From: Aeromonas jandaei | GTDB lineage: Bacteria > Pseudomonadota > Gammaproteobacteria > Enterobacterales > Aeromonadaceae | Direction: 5' to 3' | DNA length: 64,000 nt | NCBI RefSeq assembly: GCF_037890695.1 | Contig: NZ_CP149571.1 | Location: forward strand, 3,316,001-3,380,000 | Shown here: positions 42,017-51,797 of the stretch, in pieces | Layout: each line of letters begins with the position of its first letter | Position numbering within the stretch: position 1 is the stretch's first letter | Made by a program: the position numbers and the translations under genes | Notes under the pieces: model-generated | The model's input: only the letters and a program-made list of their open reading frames with translations | Told to the model about the DNA's origin: nothing | The model's database searches: none

Positions 42017-44965
42017 ATGGAGACCACCATGCCCGCATCCCCCCGAGCTCGCCGGTTGCGCTACCTGGTCTACGCACTCCTGCTACTCCTTATCCTCGTT
42101 TCCCTGTTGCTGTGGCAAACTCCGCGGCTGATCCAGCGCTACCTGCCCGGCTGGCTGGCCGATCGCTACGGCATTCACCTCACACTTGGCGAGATCGATG
42201 TCAGCTTGCGCCACCCCGCTCTGGCCATCGGCCCCAGTGCACTGCTCGATGACAAGCTGCAGCCATTGGTCAGCTTTGACCATCTGCAGGTAATCCCCGA
42301 GCTCAAAGCAAGCTGGCAGCAAAAACGCGTGGTACTCAGCGACGTCGCGCTGACCAGGCCGGTGGTGCTGGTGCGGCGACTGAGTGACAAAAAGGGGGAC
42401 GTTCGGCTCAACCTGACCGATGCGCTGGCAACTCTGTTTGCACCGACACCCGCAACAGAGCCGGAACCGGAAACCGCTCCCGTTATTGTCGATATCGCAA
42501 GGATTGCGCTTACCGATGGCCAGCTTGCCTATCTGGATAAGCGCAAGGAGAGCGAACCTGGCTGGGTGCCCTCGCTCAAGCTCGATAAACTGGCGCTGCA
42601 ACTGGAGGGACTGAGCACATCCGCAGGACACCTCACCGCCTACCAGCTGGCTGCCACTCTCAACGGCAAGAGCCCGCTGAGTGCCCAAGGCAAGCTGGAT
42701 ATCACCAGCGGCATGGGTCAGGGCAAGGCAAGCATCAAGCAACTCGATATCAAGCCCTTTGCCCCACTCTGGGCCCCCTATCTCAAGCTGGCGCTGACCC
42801 GGGGTAATGCCGGTGCAGAGGTTGAATATCAACTGAAAAACGGCAAGAAAGGGATCGAGTGGCAATTGTCCAAAGGCAAGCTGGCGCTAGACAACTGGCA
42901 AATGAAGCACGACAAGGGTGAGGAGTTTGCCCGCTTCAGCCAGCTAGCGCTCGCTGAACTTGCTGTGGATGGCAGCAAACAATCCCTGCATATCGGCAAA
43001 ATTACCCTGCAACAGCCACATCTCAAGGCCACCCTCAATGAGCGGCAGGAGCTGGATCTGGCCGAACTATTGATCGATCAGCCACCAGCCAAGCCGAGCA
43101 AAGAGAAAAAAGAGAAACCGGCCCCCGCCAGCAAGCCATGGCAGTGGCAGATCAACCAGATTGCCATCAGCAAAGGGGATATCACCCTCACCGAAGCGAG
43201 CAGTGGCAAACCATTAGCACGACAGCTATCCGACCTGCAGCTGGCATTAGGCCCGCTGGGCAGCAAGAGCGAACAGCAGAGCAAAGTGGCGCTCTCGACC
43301 CGTTTCAACCAGAAGAGTCCCCTCGCCTTTGATGGCCAGCTGACCCTGGCCCCCTTTACCCTCGCTGGCGAGATAACCCAGCAGGCACTTCCTCTTGTGC
43401 TGGCCCAGCCCTATCTGAACGATCTGGTGCGGATCAAGGTGAAAGAGGGCGAGCTCAGCAGCAAAACCAAGCTGGCGCTGGCGACCACAGAGCAAGGGGA
43501 ACTGGGCAAGCTGACTCTGCAAGGAGGGCTAGATGTCCATACCCTCAAGGTGGTCGATCGGGCCGATAACCAGAGACTGCTCGAGATCAATGACCTGAAG
43601 CTGACCGGCCTCGATTACGACGGCATCAGCCAGAAGATGAAGATCAAGGATGTGGCGCTGACCAAGCCCTTCGCCCGCATCGAGATCAACGAAAATGGCG
43701 TCACCAATATCCAGCAACTGCTGCTGACCGCCCCTGCATCGGCCAAGGGTAAAACCGCCCCCCACCAGAGCAAGAGCAACAAAGCAGCACCCGCATTTCA
43801 ATTCACCATCGATGAGCTGCGCACCGAACAGGGCAACCTGCGCTTTGCCGACCGCAGCCTGAGCCAGGATTTCGTGGCTGATATCGCTTCGCTGGGCGGT
43901 CAGAGCCGCCATATCAGCAACATTCCGGGCCAGCGCTCCGAACTCTCCTTCAATGGCAAGGTGGATCGCTACGCCCCGGTGACCATCCGTGGCGGTACTA
44001 ACCTGCTGGTCGCCGACCCGGTGCTCGACATTGCTGTCGCCTTCAACAATCTGGAGTTGACCACCTTTACCCCTTACTCGGGCACCTATGCCGGTTACGC
44101 CATCGACAAGGGGCAGCTCTCGGTGAAACTGCACTACAAGCTGGAAGGCAAACGGCTGGAAGGAGACAACGACATCACCATCAAAAAATTGCAACTGGGT
44201 GAGAAGATCAAGAGTGAACAGGCCAAGGATCTGCCACTCGGTCTGGCCATCGCGCTGCTGAGCGATGCCAACGGTGTCATCCAGATGAACCTCAAGGTGA
44301 AGGGCAATCTTGACCAGCCTGACTTCAGCCTCGGCAACATCTTCTGGGATGTGCTTGGCAACACCCTGAGCAAGGCGATCACCTCACCCTTCTCGTTGCT
44401 CGCCTCTCTGGCTGGCGGCAGTGAAGATCTCGACGAGATCACCTTTCTGCCGGGCGATCCGGATCTCACCCAGACCCAGCAAGAGAAGCTGACCAAGCTG
44501 GCGCAGGCCCTCAAGGATCGCCCCAAGCTCAGCATGAATATCCGCGGCAAGGTCAACTTCAATGAAGAGCGCCCTATCCTGCAACGGCAAAAACTGGAGC
44601 GGGCCCTTGCCAAACTCACCGGTAATCAGGTCGATCTCGATCTGCTGGAGCAGGATAAGGATATGCAAGACGCCCTGGCACAAGCCTATAAAGATCGCTT
44701 CGGAGAAGATCTGGGAGATCTCGCCGACCGTCTGCATCTTGATGAAAAGAGCGCTGCGCTGCGGGCTCAGGCGGTTGCCCTGCTGCAGGAGCAACAACTC
44801 ATCACCGCCAAGTCCCTGCGCAATCTCGCCATGCGCCGGGCACAAAACACCAAGGAGTTTTTGGTGGATGCCCAGGGGATCACGCCAGAGCGGCTGTTTG
44901 TGCTGGACAGTCAGGTCAAGGAAGAGGACAAGGAGGCCAAAGTGGTACTGACACTGGATGAGTGA
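42017..44965 (+). CDS. DUF748/AsmA-like envelope protein
   Basis: A 982-aa protein anchored by an N-terminal helix (LVYALLLLLILVSLLLW, about 16-32). A long beta-rich periplasmic body then begins YLPGWLADRYGIHLTLGEIDVSL, the start typical of DUF748/AsmA-like proteins of the bridge-like lipid transfer kind. Repeated AsmA-type blocks (LTGLDYDGISQKMKIKDVAL; FNNLELTTFTPYSGTYAGYAI) are visible. The last 200 residues include an OmpA-like region (LSMNIRGKVNFNEERPILQR...RRAQNTKEFLV). Probable role in outer-membrane lipid homeostasis, by family only. Starts at 42002, 42017 and 42029 are all possible; 42017 has GGGAG 8 nt before. Confidence 0.82.
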   Translation: METTMPASPRARRLRYLVYALLLLLILVSLLLWQTPRLIQRYLPGWLADRYGIHLTLGEIDVSLRHPALAIGPSALLDDKLQPLVSFDHLQVIPELKASWQQKRVVLSDVALTRPVVLVRRLSDKKGDVRLNLTDALATLFAPTPATEPEPETAPVIVDIARIALTDGQLAYLDKRKESEPGWVPSLKLDKLALQLEGLSTSAGHLTAYQLAATLNGKSPLSAQGKLDITSGMGQGKASIKQLDIKPFAPLWAPYLKLALTRGNAGAEVEYQLKNGKKGIEWQLSKGKLALDNWQMKHDKGEEFARFSQLALAELAVDGSKQSLHIGKITLQQPHLKATLNERQELDLAELLIDQPPAKPSKEKKEKPAPASKPWQWQINQIAISKGDITLTEASSGKPLARQLSDLQLALGPLGSKSEQQSKVALSTRFNQKSPLAFDGQLTLAPFTLAGEITQQALPLVLAQPYLNDLVRIKVKEGELSSKTKLALATTEQGELGKLTLQGGLDVHTLKVVDRADNQRLLEINDLKLTGLDYDGISQKMKIKDVALTKPFARIEINENGVTNIQQLLLTAPASAKGKTAPHQSKSNKAAPAFQFTIDELRTEQGNLRFADRSLSQDFVADIASLGGQSRHISNIPGQRSELSFNGKVDRYAPVTIRGGTNLLVADPVLDIAVAFNNLELTTFTPYSGTYAGYAIDKGQLSVKLHYKLEGKRLEGDNDITIKKLQLGEKIKSEQAKDLPLGLAIALLSDANGVIQMNLKVKGNLDQPDFSLGNIFWDVLGNTLSKAITSPFSLLASLAGGSEDLDEITFLPGDPDLTQTQQEKLTKLAQALKDRPKLSMNIRGKVNFNEERPILQRQKLERALAKLTGNQVDLDLLEQDKDMQDALAQAYKDRFGEDLGDLADRLHLDEKSAALRAQAVALLQEQQLITAKSLRNLAMRRAQNTKEFLVDAQGITPERLFVLDSQVKEEDKEAKVVLTLDE

Positions 44966-45194
44966 GCTTCTCCTCATCCGGTTCGCCTGCGCGTAATAAA
45001 AATACAAGCCTTCAACTATTTTGACACCTTTTGCTCACGAAACCGGCTGACCTGCTGAACAATTGGGCGTCAGTGCAAATAAATACGTAATTTTTTTACG
45101 GTTTAGTCCCTTCCCCCCCTTGCGGCGGTTTTACAAGCTGCCTAAAATCGCGCGTCTTTTTGTTAACCCCACCTCTATTTTTGGAGAACGCCAC

Positions 45195-45791
45195 GTGAGC
45201 GAAAAATTGGCCAACCCTGCCCCCCTGGGTCTGATGGGTTTCGGTATGACCACCATTCTGCTGAACATCCATAACGCAGGTTTCTTCCCCATCAGTGCCA
45301 TGATCCTGGCCATGGGCCTGTGCTATGGCGGCATTGCCCAGATCATCGCTGGCATCATGGAGTACAAGCGCGGCAACACCTTCGGTGTGACTGCCTTCAC
45401 CTCCTATGGCCTGTTCTGGCTGAGCCTGGTTGTCCTGCTCGTCATGCCGACCATGGGTCTGGCCGAAGCGACTCCGCACGCCTACATGGGCTGGTACCTG
45501 CTGATGTGGGGTATGTTCACCCTGTTCATGCTGATCGGTACCGTCAACTACCCGCGCGTGAAGCAGTTCGTGTTCGCTTCCCTGACCGTGCTGTTCTTCC
45601 TGCTGGCCGCCCGTGACTTCACCGGCAGCACCCTGATCGGCACCATCGCCGGTTTCGAAGGCATCATCTGTGGCGCCAGCGCCATCTATCTGGCCATGGC
45701 TACCGTACTGAACGAACAGTATGGCCGCACCATCCTGCCGATCGGCGATCACAAGAAAGCCGCTGCAGTCCAGCTGAAAGCCGCCGCCTGA
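45195..45791 (+). CDS. satP: Acetate/succinate transporter SatP (GPR1/FUN34/YaaH family)
   Basis: A 198-aa membrane protein with six helices. The family signature [23 protein letters not shown] is at residues about 6-28; then [19 protein letters not shown] and [11 protein letters not shown]. SatP takes up acetate and succinate. The start is a GTG with GGAG 8 nt upstream; a longer frame from 45063 runs through the untranslated leader and is not credible. A strong terminator follows. A second acetate uptake system (actP) lies 7 kb downstream. Confidence 0.92.
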   Translation: MSEKLANPAPLGLMGFGMTTILLNIHNAGFFPISAMILAMGLCYGGIAQIIAGIMEYKRGNTFGVTAFTSYGLFWLSLVVLLVMPTMGLAEATPHAYMGWYLLMWGMFTLFMLIGTVNYPRVKQFVFASLTVLFFLLAARDFTGSTLIGTIAGFEGIICGASAIYLAMATVLNEQYGRTILPIGDHKKAAAVQLKAAA

Positions 45792-45815
45792 TTGGCGCAC
45801 GCTCAAGCTTGAAAC

Positions 45816-45840
45816 AAGGCACCCTCGGGTGCCTTTTTTC
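45816..45840 (+). terminator. Terminator after satP
   Basis: A 9-bp stem AAGGCACCC/GGGTGCCTT with a TC loop runs straight into TTTT. It lies 24 nt after the satP stop and 26 nt from the stop of the convergent mtfA. Confidence 0.9.
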
Positions 45841-45865
45841 TATCTGCCATGTTGTTGATCGGGAT

Positions 45866-46672
45866 TTACAACAGCATGCCCTCGCCATCCCCAGCCAGCA
45901 GGCGGGTCGGCGGAAAACGGCGCGCCGGATCCTGACCAAACAGCAGTGTCAGTTGGCGGTAAACCTCGGGATAGACACTGCGCAGGCGCAACGGGTCGGT
46001 AAAGAAGTGCTCGCAGCAGACCGCGAAGAACTCGGCCGGATGCTCGGCCGCATAGGGGTCGATTGCAGGAGCCTCGCCCTGCTCGAGTTGCTGGCAGAGC
46101 GCATCAAAAGCCCCCTGGAATACCTGCTGCCACTCCTGCCGGCTCATATGTCCCGGCAGTGGCGGTGCACCATCCGCCTCGCCACCCAGCATGTCTATCT
46201 TGTGGGCAAGCTCGTGGATCACCAGATTGAAGCCATCCCAGTCACCATCCAGCTGCAGCTCGCTCCAGGCCAGTACCAGCGGCCCCTGGGGCCAGGACTC
46301 ACCGGCATTCTCCTCTTCCACCTCCCTCACCAGCCCAAACTCATCCTGCACCTCCTGGCGCCGGGTCACGGGCTCGGGAATGATGATGATCTCGTGAAAA
46401 CCGCGATACCAGTCAACGCCAAGATGCAGGATAGGCAGAGCCGCCTGCAGTGCCAGAATAGCTTGCTGGCGCTCGCTTAAGGTAACCCCAAGCTGGGTCA
46501 GGGTTTTGCGCTTGAGCAGCTGACGGCCCAGGCTTATCAGCGTTTGTTGCTCACTCTCGGTAAGCCCCTGCAAGATCGGCACAACAGCAAGCGCCCGTAG
46601 CCACTGATCTTCCTCTTCTTCGCTCATTTTCACCGTGCCACGGCCACGAAACCAGTTGAACAATCCCAGCAC
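45866..46672 (-). CDS. mtfA: Zinc-dependent peptidase MtfA
   Basis: MtfA is a cytosolic metallopeptidase which in E. coli binds the glucose repressor Mlc. 268 aa, close to the family length. The zinc motif HELAHKID (HExxH) is in the middle, with a downstream Glu in AAEHPAEFFAVCCEHFF as third ligand. Starts at GTG 46672 because AAGGAG lies 5 nt upstream and the family begins near LGLFNWF; the longer frame to 46870 overlaps the neighbouring gene. Confidence 0.88.
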   Translation of the reverse strand: MLGLFNWFRGRGTVKMSEEEEDQWLRALAVVPILQGLTESEQQTLISLGRQLLKRKTLTQLGVTLSERQQAILALQAALPILHLGVDWYRGFHEIIIIPEPVTRRQEVQDEFGLVREVEEENAGESWPQGPLVLAWSELQLDGDWDGFNLVIHELAHKIDMLGGEADGAPPLPGHMSRQEWQQVFQGAFDALCQQLEQGEAPAIDPYAAEHPAEFFAVCCEHFFTDPLRLRSVYPEVYRQLTLLFGQDPARRFPPTRLLAGDGEGMLL

Positions 46673-46688
46673 GTACACTCCTTCTCTG

Positions 46689-47126
46689 TTACAACAGTTT
46701 GACGAATCGTTTTGGCCGCTCCTGATATGCCTGTGCCAGATAGAAGCGGTGGGCAGCTTCGCGTTTGATGCTGCTGGAAAGCTCCAGCTGACTGCATCCG
46801 GCTCCGCGAGCCTGACGCTCGGCCTCGCACAATAACGCAGCACCAATACCACCTCCCCTTGCACCATCATCGACGACCAGCGCCGAGATCAGGCCCCATG
46901 CAGGTGCAACATGCAGTGGTTGCAGCCAGTGCCATACCAGCACGCCAACCACCCTCTCAGCCTGTTCGGCCAGCAAGACGCGGGTGGCCACATCCAGCCC
47001 CAACAGACGTGGCAGCAGCTCATCAGCCTCTGCAGCATACCCTAGTTGGGTAAAGAGGTGGGCCATGGCAGTGGCATCCGATGGTAAAGGAGCGCGGATA
47101 ACGAGTGGAGCAGGGAACATTTGCAT
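46689..47126 (-). CDS. GNAT-family N-acetyltransferase
   Basis: A 145-aa acetyltransferase. Beta strands around VLLAEQAERVVGVLVWHWL, then ISALVVDDGARGGGIGAALLCEAERQARGAGC, where the (R/Q)xxGxG/A acetyl-CoA loop is RGGGIG. It ends HRFYLAQAYQERPKRFVKLL, the usual GNAT tail. 16 bp upstream of mtfA on the same strand and probably cotranscribed. Substrate unknown. Confidence 0.85.
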   Translation of the reverse strand: MQMFPAPLVIRAPLPSDATAMAHLFTQLGYAAEADELLPRLLGLDVATRVLLAEQAERVVGVLVWHWLQPLHVAPAWGLISALVVDDGARGGGIGAALLCEAERQARGAGCSQLELSSSIKREAAHRFYLAQAYQERPKRFVKLL

Positions 47127-47465
47127 GATTGGCCTTTTGTTTGCTAACGAGATCCTGGCTGTTCCAGCAGACGCAGATCAGCATGGTAGCGGGTCTCTCT
47201 GGTCACAGAAAATAGCGCATGCCATTATCGCACCTCAGTTGTCAATTCACAAAATTGCAACAACGCAACATTTTTCGCTGGGAAGCGCCGGAACAACTCG
47301 ATATGTTACAGCCCATGCATGGCGCACTATCGTGCCCTGCCGAACACTTCACCACAGCGTCAAACTGTTAATTCATTTGTTAACAATTGGCGTAACACAA
47401 TGACAGCGAGCGAGACAGAGATCTCGCCGGAAGTACAACACAAAACAACAAAGGAGTTGTTGTAG
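47127..47465. promoter_or_regulatory. Divergent intergenic region upstream of the AGCS symporter gene
   Basis: 339 bp without a gene. It contains AT-rich promoter-like DNA (TTAATTCATTTGTTAACAATTGG, near 47369-47390) and a small stem (GCGAG/CTCGC) in the leader. A ribosome site AAGGAG lies at 47451-47456. I looked for a glycine riboswitch, since some relatives of this symporter have one, and did not see its conserved core. Confidence 0.45.
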
Positions 47466-48965
47466 ATGAATGAGATCGTCAATGCCATCAACGGTGTGAT
47501 CTGGAGCCCTGCGCTCATCTATCTGTGCCTGGGGGTAGGCCTCTACTTCTCAGTACGCAGCCGCTTTTTGCAACTGCGCCATATGGCCGAAATGGTCCGG
47601 CTGATGTTTGATGGCAAGAGCACGGATGCGGGGGTCTCCTCCTTCCAGGCGCTGGCCATGACCCTCGCCGGTCGCGTCGGCACCGGCAACATTGCCGGTG
47701 TTGCCACCGCCATTACCTTCGGTGGCCCGGGTGCCATGTTCTGGATGTGGATGGTCGCCTTCCTCGGCTCCAGCTCCGCCTTCGTGGAGTCCACCCTGGG
47801 TCAGGTCTACAAGGAGAAGATCAACGGCGAATACCGCGGCGGGCCGGCCTTCTACATCGAGAAAGGGCTTGGCATGAAGTGGTATGCCTGGACCTTTGCC
47901 ATCGCCACCATCTTCGCCTGCGGTGTACTGCTGCCGGGCGTGCAAGCCAACTCCATCGGCGCCAGTCTGCAGACTGCGTTTGATATCGATCCGAACGTGA
48001 CTGCGGCCGGTCTGGCACTGCTGCTCGGCTTCATCATCTTCGGTGGCGTCAAGCGCATCGCCAACTTTGCCAGTACCGTGGTGCCCTTTATGGCGCTCGG
48101 CTACATCATCGTGGCCTGCGTCATCATCGCCCTCAACATTCATGCCCTGCCCGGCGTGATCATGCTGATCTGGAAAAGCGCCTTCGGTTTTGATGCCGGC
48201 TTTGGCGCCATTCTGGGTCTGGCCATCATGTGGGGGGTCAAGCGCGGGGTCTACTCCAACGAAGCGGGTCAGGGTACCGGGCCGCACGCCTCTTCTGCTG
48301 CCGCAGTGAGCCACCCGGCCAAACAGGGTCTGGTGCAGGCGTTCTCCGTCTACATCGACACCCTGTTCGTCTGCTCCGCCACCGGCTTTATGCTGCTCAT
48401 CACCGGCCTCTACAACGTGCAGGGACCGGATGGCGCAGCCCTCTACACCGGCATCTCCGGCGTGGCAGCGGGCCCGGGTTATGTGCAGACCGCCATGGAG
48501 AGCATGATGCCGGGCTTTGGCAGCATGTTCGTAGCCATCGCGCTGTTCTTCTTCGCGTTCACCACCATCGTCGCCTACTACTACATCGCCGAGACCAACA
48601 TCGCCTACATCAACCGCAAGGTGAACCGTCCCTGGCTGACTTTTGTGCTCAAACTGACCCTGATGGCCTCTACCGTCTACGGTACAGTCAAGACAGCCGA
48701 GCTCGCTTGGGGAATGGGTGATATCGGGGTAGGTCTGATGGCCTGGCTCAACATCATCGCCATCCTGCTGCTGCAAAAGACCGCCTTTGCCTGTCTGCGC
48801 GACTATGAGGCACAGCAGGCCAAAGGGCTGGATCCGGTGTTCCACCCGGAGAAACTCGGTATCAAGAACGCCGACTACTGGGCTGGCCATCGCTCCGAAG
48901 ACAACCTGGAGCAGGAGAAATCAGGTCACCCCTTCGAGCCGGATCTGGATCGCAAGATCTCCTGA
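47466..48965 (+). CDS. Sodium:alanine/glycine symporter (AGCS family)
   Basis: A 499-aa protein with about 10-11 helices. The family signature AGRVGTGNIAGVATAITFGGPGAMFWMW is at about residues 68-95; also VKRGVYSNEAGQGTGPHASSAA (about 258-280) and AIMWGVKRG. These carriers bring alanine or glycine in with Na+. The C-terminal 60 residues are a hydrophilic tail. Monocistronic by position, with a terminator just after. Confidence 0.93.
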   Translation: MNEIVNAINGVIWSPALIYLCLGVGLYFSVRSRFLQLRHMAEMVRLMFDGKSTDAGVSSFQALAMTLAGRVGTGNIAGVATAITFGGPGAMFWMWMVAFLGSSSAFVESTLGQVYKEKINGEYRGGPAFYIEKGLGMKWYAWTFAIATIFACGVLLPGVQANSIGASLQTAFDIDPNVTAAGLALLLGFIIFGGVKRIANFASTVVPFMALGYIIVACVIIALNIHALPGVIMLIWKSAFGFDAGFGAILGLAIMWGVKRGVYSNEAGQGTGPHASSAAAVSHPAKQGLVQAFSVYIDTLFVCSATGFMLLITGLYNVQGPDGAALYTGISGVAAGPGYVQTAMESMMPGFGSMFVAIALFFFAFTTIVAYYYIAETNIAYINRKVNRPWLTFVLKLTLMASTVYGTVKTAELAWGMGDIGVGLMAWLNIIAILLLQKTAFACLRDYEAQQAKGLDPVFHPEKLGIKNADYWAGHRSEDNLEQEKSGHPFEPDLDRKIS

Positions 48966-48990
48966 TGCCAGCAACTAAAACACGTATAAA

Positions 48991-49020
48991 AAATGGCAGC
49001 TTCGGCTGCCATTTTCTTTT
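48991..49020 (+). terminator. Terminator after the AGCS symporter gene
   Basis: An 11-bp stem AAAATGGCAGC/GCTGCCATTTT with a UUCG tetraloop, then CTTTTCC. The A-rich upstream side lets it work in both directions, which suits the convergent crotonase gene ending at 49035. Confidence 0.9.
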
Positions 49021-49034
49021 CCTGCTGTTCCACC

Positions 49035-49841
49035 TCAGAGTGCGTTGCGCCGTGGCCCGAAGGGCAGCCGCCAGCAAAACAGGCTGTTGAAGGTGGCGCG
49101 CCACTGATTGGGGCGCCCCAGGATCTGCTTTTGCAACCGGGTCTCTTCTTTGAGCATCGCCTCGTCACTGCGGGCCCAGGCCTGACTGTAGAGCTGCTTG
49201 ATCCCAGCCAGCGCATCCGGGGACTTGGTGATGAGAGTGCGGGCAAACTCCCGCGCCTCCACCAGCGGATCAGCGCAGACCCGGCTCACCATCCCGAGAG
49301 ATTTCGCCTCGACCGCATCCAGCTCGCGCCCGCTCATGGCCAGCTCCATGGCGGTATCCAACCCCATCAGGTTGCGCATGGTGACGCTGCCGCTCATGTC
49401 GGGGATGATGCCCCACTTGATCTCCATCACCGAGAAACGGCAATCGGGGGTGCTGAACCGAAAATCGGCGCCAAGGGCGATCTGCAAGCCACCGCCAAAA
49501 CAGACTCCCTGAGTGACCGCAATCACCGGCACCGGCAGCTGGTGCCAACCATAGGCGACCCGCTGGGCCAGATTGGTCGCCTCGTCCGCCTCGCGCTTGA
49601 GAATATCGAGGGCGGCAACCGGCTGGCGCAGCATCGATTTCACATCCAGTCCAGCGCAGAAGGCACGCCCTTCGCCATGCAGGATCACCGCTCGCAATCC
49701 CTTCAGTTGTGCAAGTTGCTTCAGCGTCTCATCGATAGCGCTGAACATGGCCCTGTCCAGCGCATTGAGCTTCTCTCCCCGCGACAGCACCACTTCAGCG
49801 ATGCCGTCGTGGACCTCGCACTTGACCCTTGGTTTTTCCAT
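49035..49841 (-). CDS. Crotonase/enoyl-CoA hydratase family protein
   Basis: A 268-aa crotonase. LSRGEKLNALDRAMFSAIDETL, HGEGRAFCAGLDVKSMLRQP and QGVCFGGGLQIALGADFRFS give the oxyanion hole; FSVMEIKWGIIPDMSGSV carries the catalytic region, with Asp in place of the usual second Glu. It stands alone, so its acyl-CoA substrate is unknown. Start MEKPRV (49841), with GGGGAGA upstream. Confidence 0.85.
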   Translation of the reverse strand: MEKPRVKCEVHDGIAEVVLSRGEKLNALDRAMFSAIDETLKQLAQLKGLRAVILHGEGRAFCAGLDVKSMLRQPVAALDILKREADEATNLAQRVAYGWHQLPVPVIAVTQGVCFGGGLQIALGADFRFSTPDCRFSVMEIKWGIIPDMSGSVTMRNLMGLDTAMELAMSGRELDAVEAKSLGMVSRVCADPLVEAREFARTLITKSPDALAGIKQLYSQAWARSDEAMLKEETRLQKQILGRPNQWRATFNSLFCWRLPFGPRRNAL

Positions 49842-50007
49842 CTCCCCTGTCCTCTCCTTGATCCCGATAATGAACACACTGGTCATACCACCAAGTTATC
49901 AGAGTGTGAACAGACGGTACAGCTGAGACTAAAGTCGGCTGGTCGGCGCTGTTCCCCTTTGTCACACTGGGCACAAGGGGTGCCCTATCCCGCCCGAGGA
50001 CGCCGTC

Positions 50008-51795
50008 ATGTCAATTCTGTTCAATTTTGCCAGACCACCGTTTGACCGGCTGGATGAAGAGGCGCGTGAGCAGCTCGCCCGCCACCTCTCGCTCTGCTAC
50101 TTTCGTGCTGGCGATACTCTGCTCAACGCGGGAGATGAACCTCCCGGGCTCTATCTCATCATCAAGGGTGCGGTGGAAGAGTCGGCTCCCCACCACCAGT
50201 TTGGTGACTATGGCGTCGACGATCTGTTCGATGTGCGCGCCCAGTTTGACGGCCGCTGCCGCCATACTTTTACTGCGCTGGAAGACACCCTCTGCCAGCT
50301 CATCCCCCGCTCGGCCTTTCTCTCTCTCTGCGAACAAGATTCGCAGTTTGCCAGCTACTTCACCGCCAATCTGGCTGAACGCCAGCGTCAACAGGAGCAG
50401 CGCGAACAGCTGGGACAGAAGAATCTGGCGGAGTTTATCCTGACCCGCATCGAACCCGGTCATTTGCAAGCGCCGCTTATCGTCGACAGCAGGCTGTCAT
50501 TGCTGGCAGCCACCGAAGCCATGGTCGCTCAGGGGACAGATTGTCTGCTCTACCCCGCCCATGACGGTTCGCTCACGCTGGTCACCCGCAAGACCCTGCT
50601 CCACGCCCTGACCCTCAAGGGATTGCCACTGACGGCGCCCCTCTCGGTACTGACCCCCACGCAGCTCATCGGTCTGCCACTGGAGAGCTATCTGTTTGAT
50701 GCCCTGCTGCTGATGACCCGTCATCGCATCAAGCGATTGGTGATCTGGCAGGGCAACGAGGTGGCGGGGATCCTGCAGCTGACCCAGGTGCTGGGACTCT
50801 TCTCGACCCACTCCCACGTACTGACGTTGCGTATCGCCCGCGCCGACACGCTACCCGCGCTGGAGGCGGTCGCCCGCGAACAACAACAGCTGACCCGTTC
50901 GCTGTTTGCCCAGGGTATCCACACCGCCTTTTTGATGAAGCTCATCGCCACCATCAACGAGCAACTGATCGCCAAGGCGTTTGCGCTGGTTATCCCGCCC
51001 GAGGTGCAAGAGAAGGTGTGTTTGCTGATGCTGGGCTCGGAGGGGCGTGGCGAGCAGATCCTCAAAACCGATCAGGACAATGCCCTGATCCTGCCGGAAG
51101 CGCTGCCGTGGCCCACCCAGGCAGCCGATCTGGCCGCATTCAGCGCGCTGTTGGAGCGCCTCGGCTATCCCCTCTGCCCGGGCCAAGTCATGGTGAACAA
51201 TCCGGCGTGGGTAAAAACGGGCGATGAGTGGCAAAGCGCCATTGCCAGCGCCTGCACCACGGCCACTGAGGAGGAGCTGCTCTGGCTGGCCACCCTGGCT
51301 GACGCCCACCCCATCGCCGGAGATCGTCAACTCCATCTGCCTGTTGCCAGAGCGCTGCGCGAGCAGCTGGCCGAGCGGCGAGATCTGCTGGCAGAGATGG
51401 TGCGACCGGCGGTGGCCTTTCACGCCCCCCTTACCCTGTTTGGCCGGCTTGAGCAGCGCCCCGAAGGGCTTGATCTCAAACGCGGCGGCCTGTTCCCGCT
51501 GGTCCATGGCATCCGGATGCTGGCCCTTGAGGCAGGCATTCTGGAGACCTCAACCCTGGGGCGCATCGATGCGCTGGTAGCGGCCGAGCGGCTCAGCACC
51601 AGCTTTGGCACCAACCTGGCCGAAGCGTTTCGGCTCTTTATCCGGCTGAGGCTACGCAGCCAGCTCAAGGCAGGCAACAGCCGGGTACAGGTCAGCGAGC
51701 TTAGCCACAGCGAACGGGATCTGCTGCGTCAGGCTCTGCATCAGGTGAAGAAATTCCAGCAGTGGCTCACCTTGCACTTTCGTCTGAGACAGTAG
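50008..51795 (+). CDS. cNMP-binding/CBS/DUF294 nucleotidyltransferase-like protein
   Basis: A 595-aa cytosolic signalling protein. Cyclic-nucleotide-binding-like domain at about 15-130 (FRAGDTLLNAGDEPPGLYLIIKGAV). A CBS pair at about 150-275. DUF294 nucleotidyltransferase-like domain with GSEGRGEQILKTDQDNALIL (343-362), similar to GlnD-type catalytic motifs, then the DUF294 C-terminal helical domain. It ends 2 nt before an exonuclease gene and sits upstream of yjcH-actP, a set-up seen around acetate permease genes in related bacteria. It likely tunes acetate or nucleotide metabolism; ligand unknown. Confidence 0.85.
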   Translation: MSILFNFARPPFDRLDEEAREQLARHLSLCYFRAGDTLLNAGDEPPGLYLIIKGAVEESAPHHQFGDYGVDDLFDVRAQFDGRCRHTFTALEDTLCQLIPRSAFLSLCEQDSQFASYFTANLAERQRQQEQREQLGQKNLAEFILTRIEPGHLQAPLIVDSRLSLLAATEAMVAQGTDCLLYPAHDGSLTLVTRKTLLHALTLKGLPLTAPLSVLTPTQLIGLPLESYLFDALLLMTRHRIKRLVIWQGNEVAGILQLTQVLGLFSTHSHVLTLRIARADTLPALEAVAREQQQLTRSLFAQGIHTAFLMKLIATINEQLIAKAFALVIPPEVQEKVCLLMLGSEGRGEQILKTDQDNALILPEALPWPTQAADLAAFSALLERLGYPLCPGQVMVNNPAWVKTGDEWQSAIASACTTATEEELLWLATLADAHPIAGDRQLHLPVARALREQLAERRDLLAEMVRPAVAFHAPLTLFGRLEQRPEGLDLKRGGLFPLVHGIRMLALEAGILETSTLGRIDALVAAERLSTSFGTNLAEAFRLFIRLRLRSQLKAGNSRVQVSELSHSERDLLRQALHQVKKFQQWLTLHFRLRQ

Positions 51796-51797
51796 CC

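Noticed and set aside
47127-47465. Glycine riboswitch before the AGCS symporter gene
   Set aside because: Expected from some Vibrio relatives, but the conserved glycine aptamer core is not visible.
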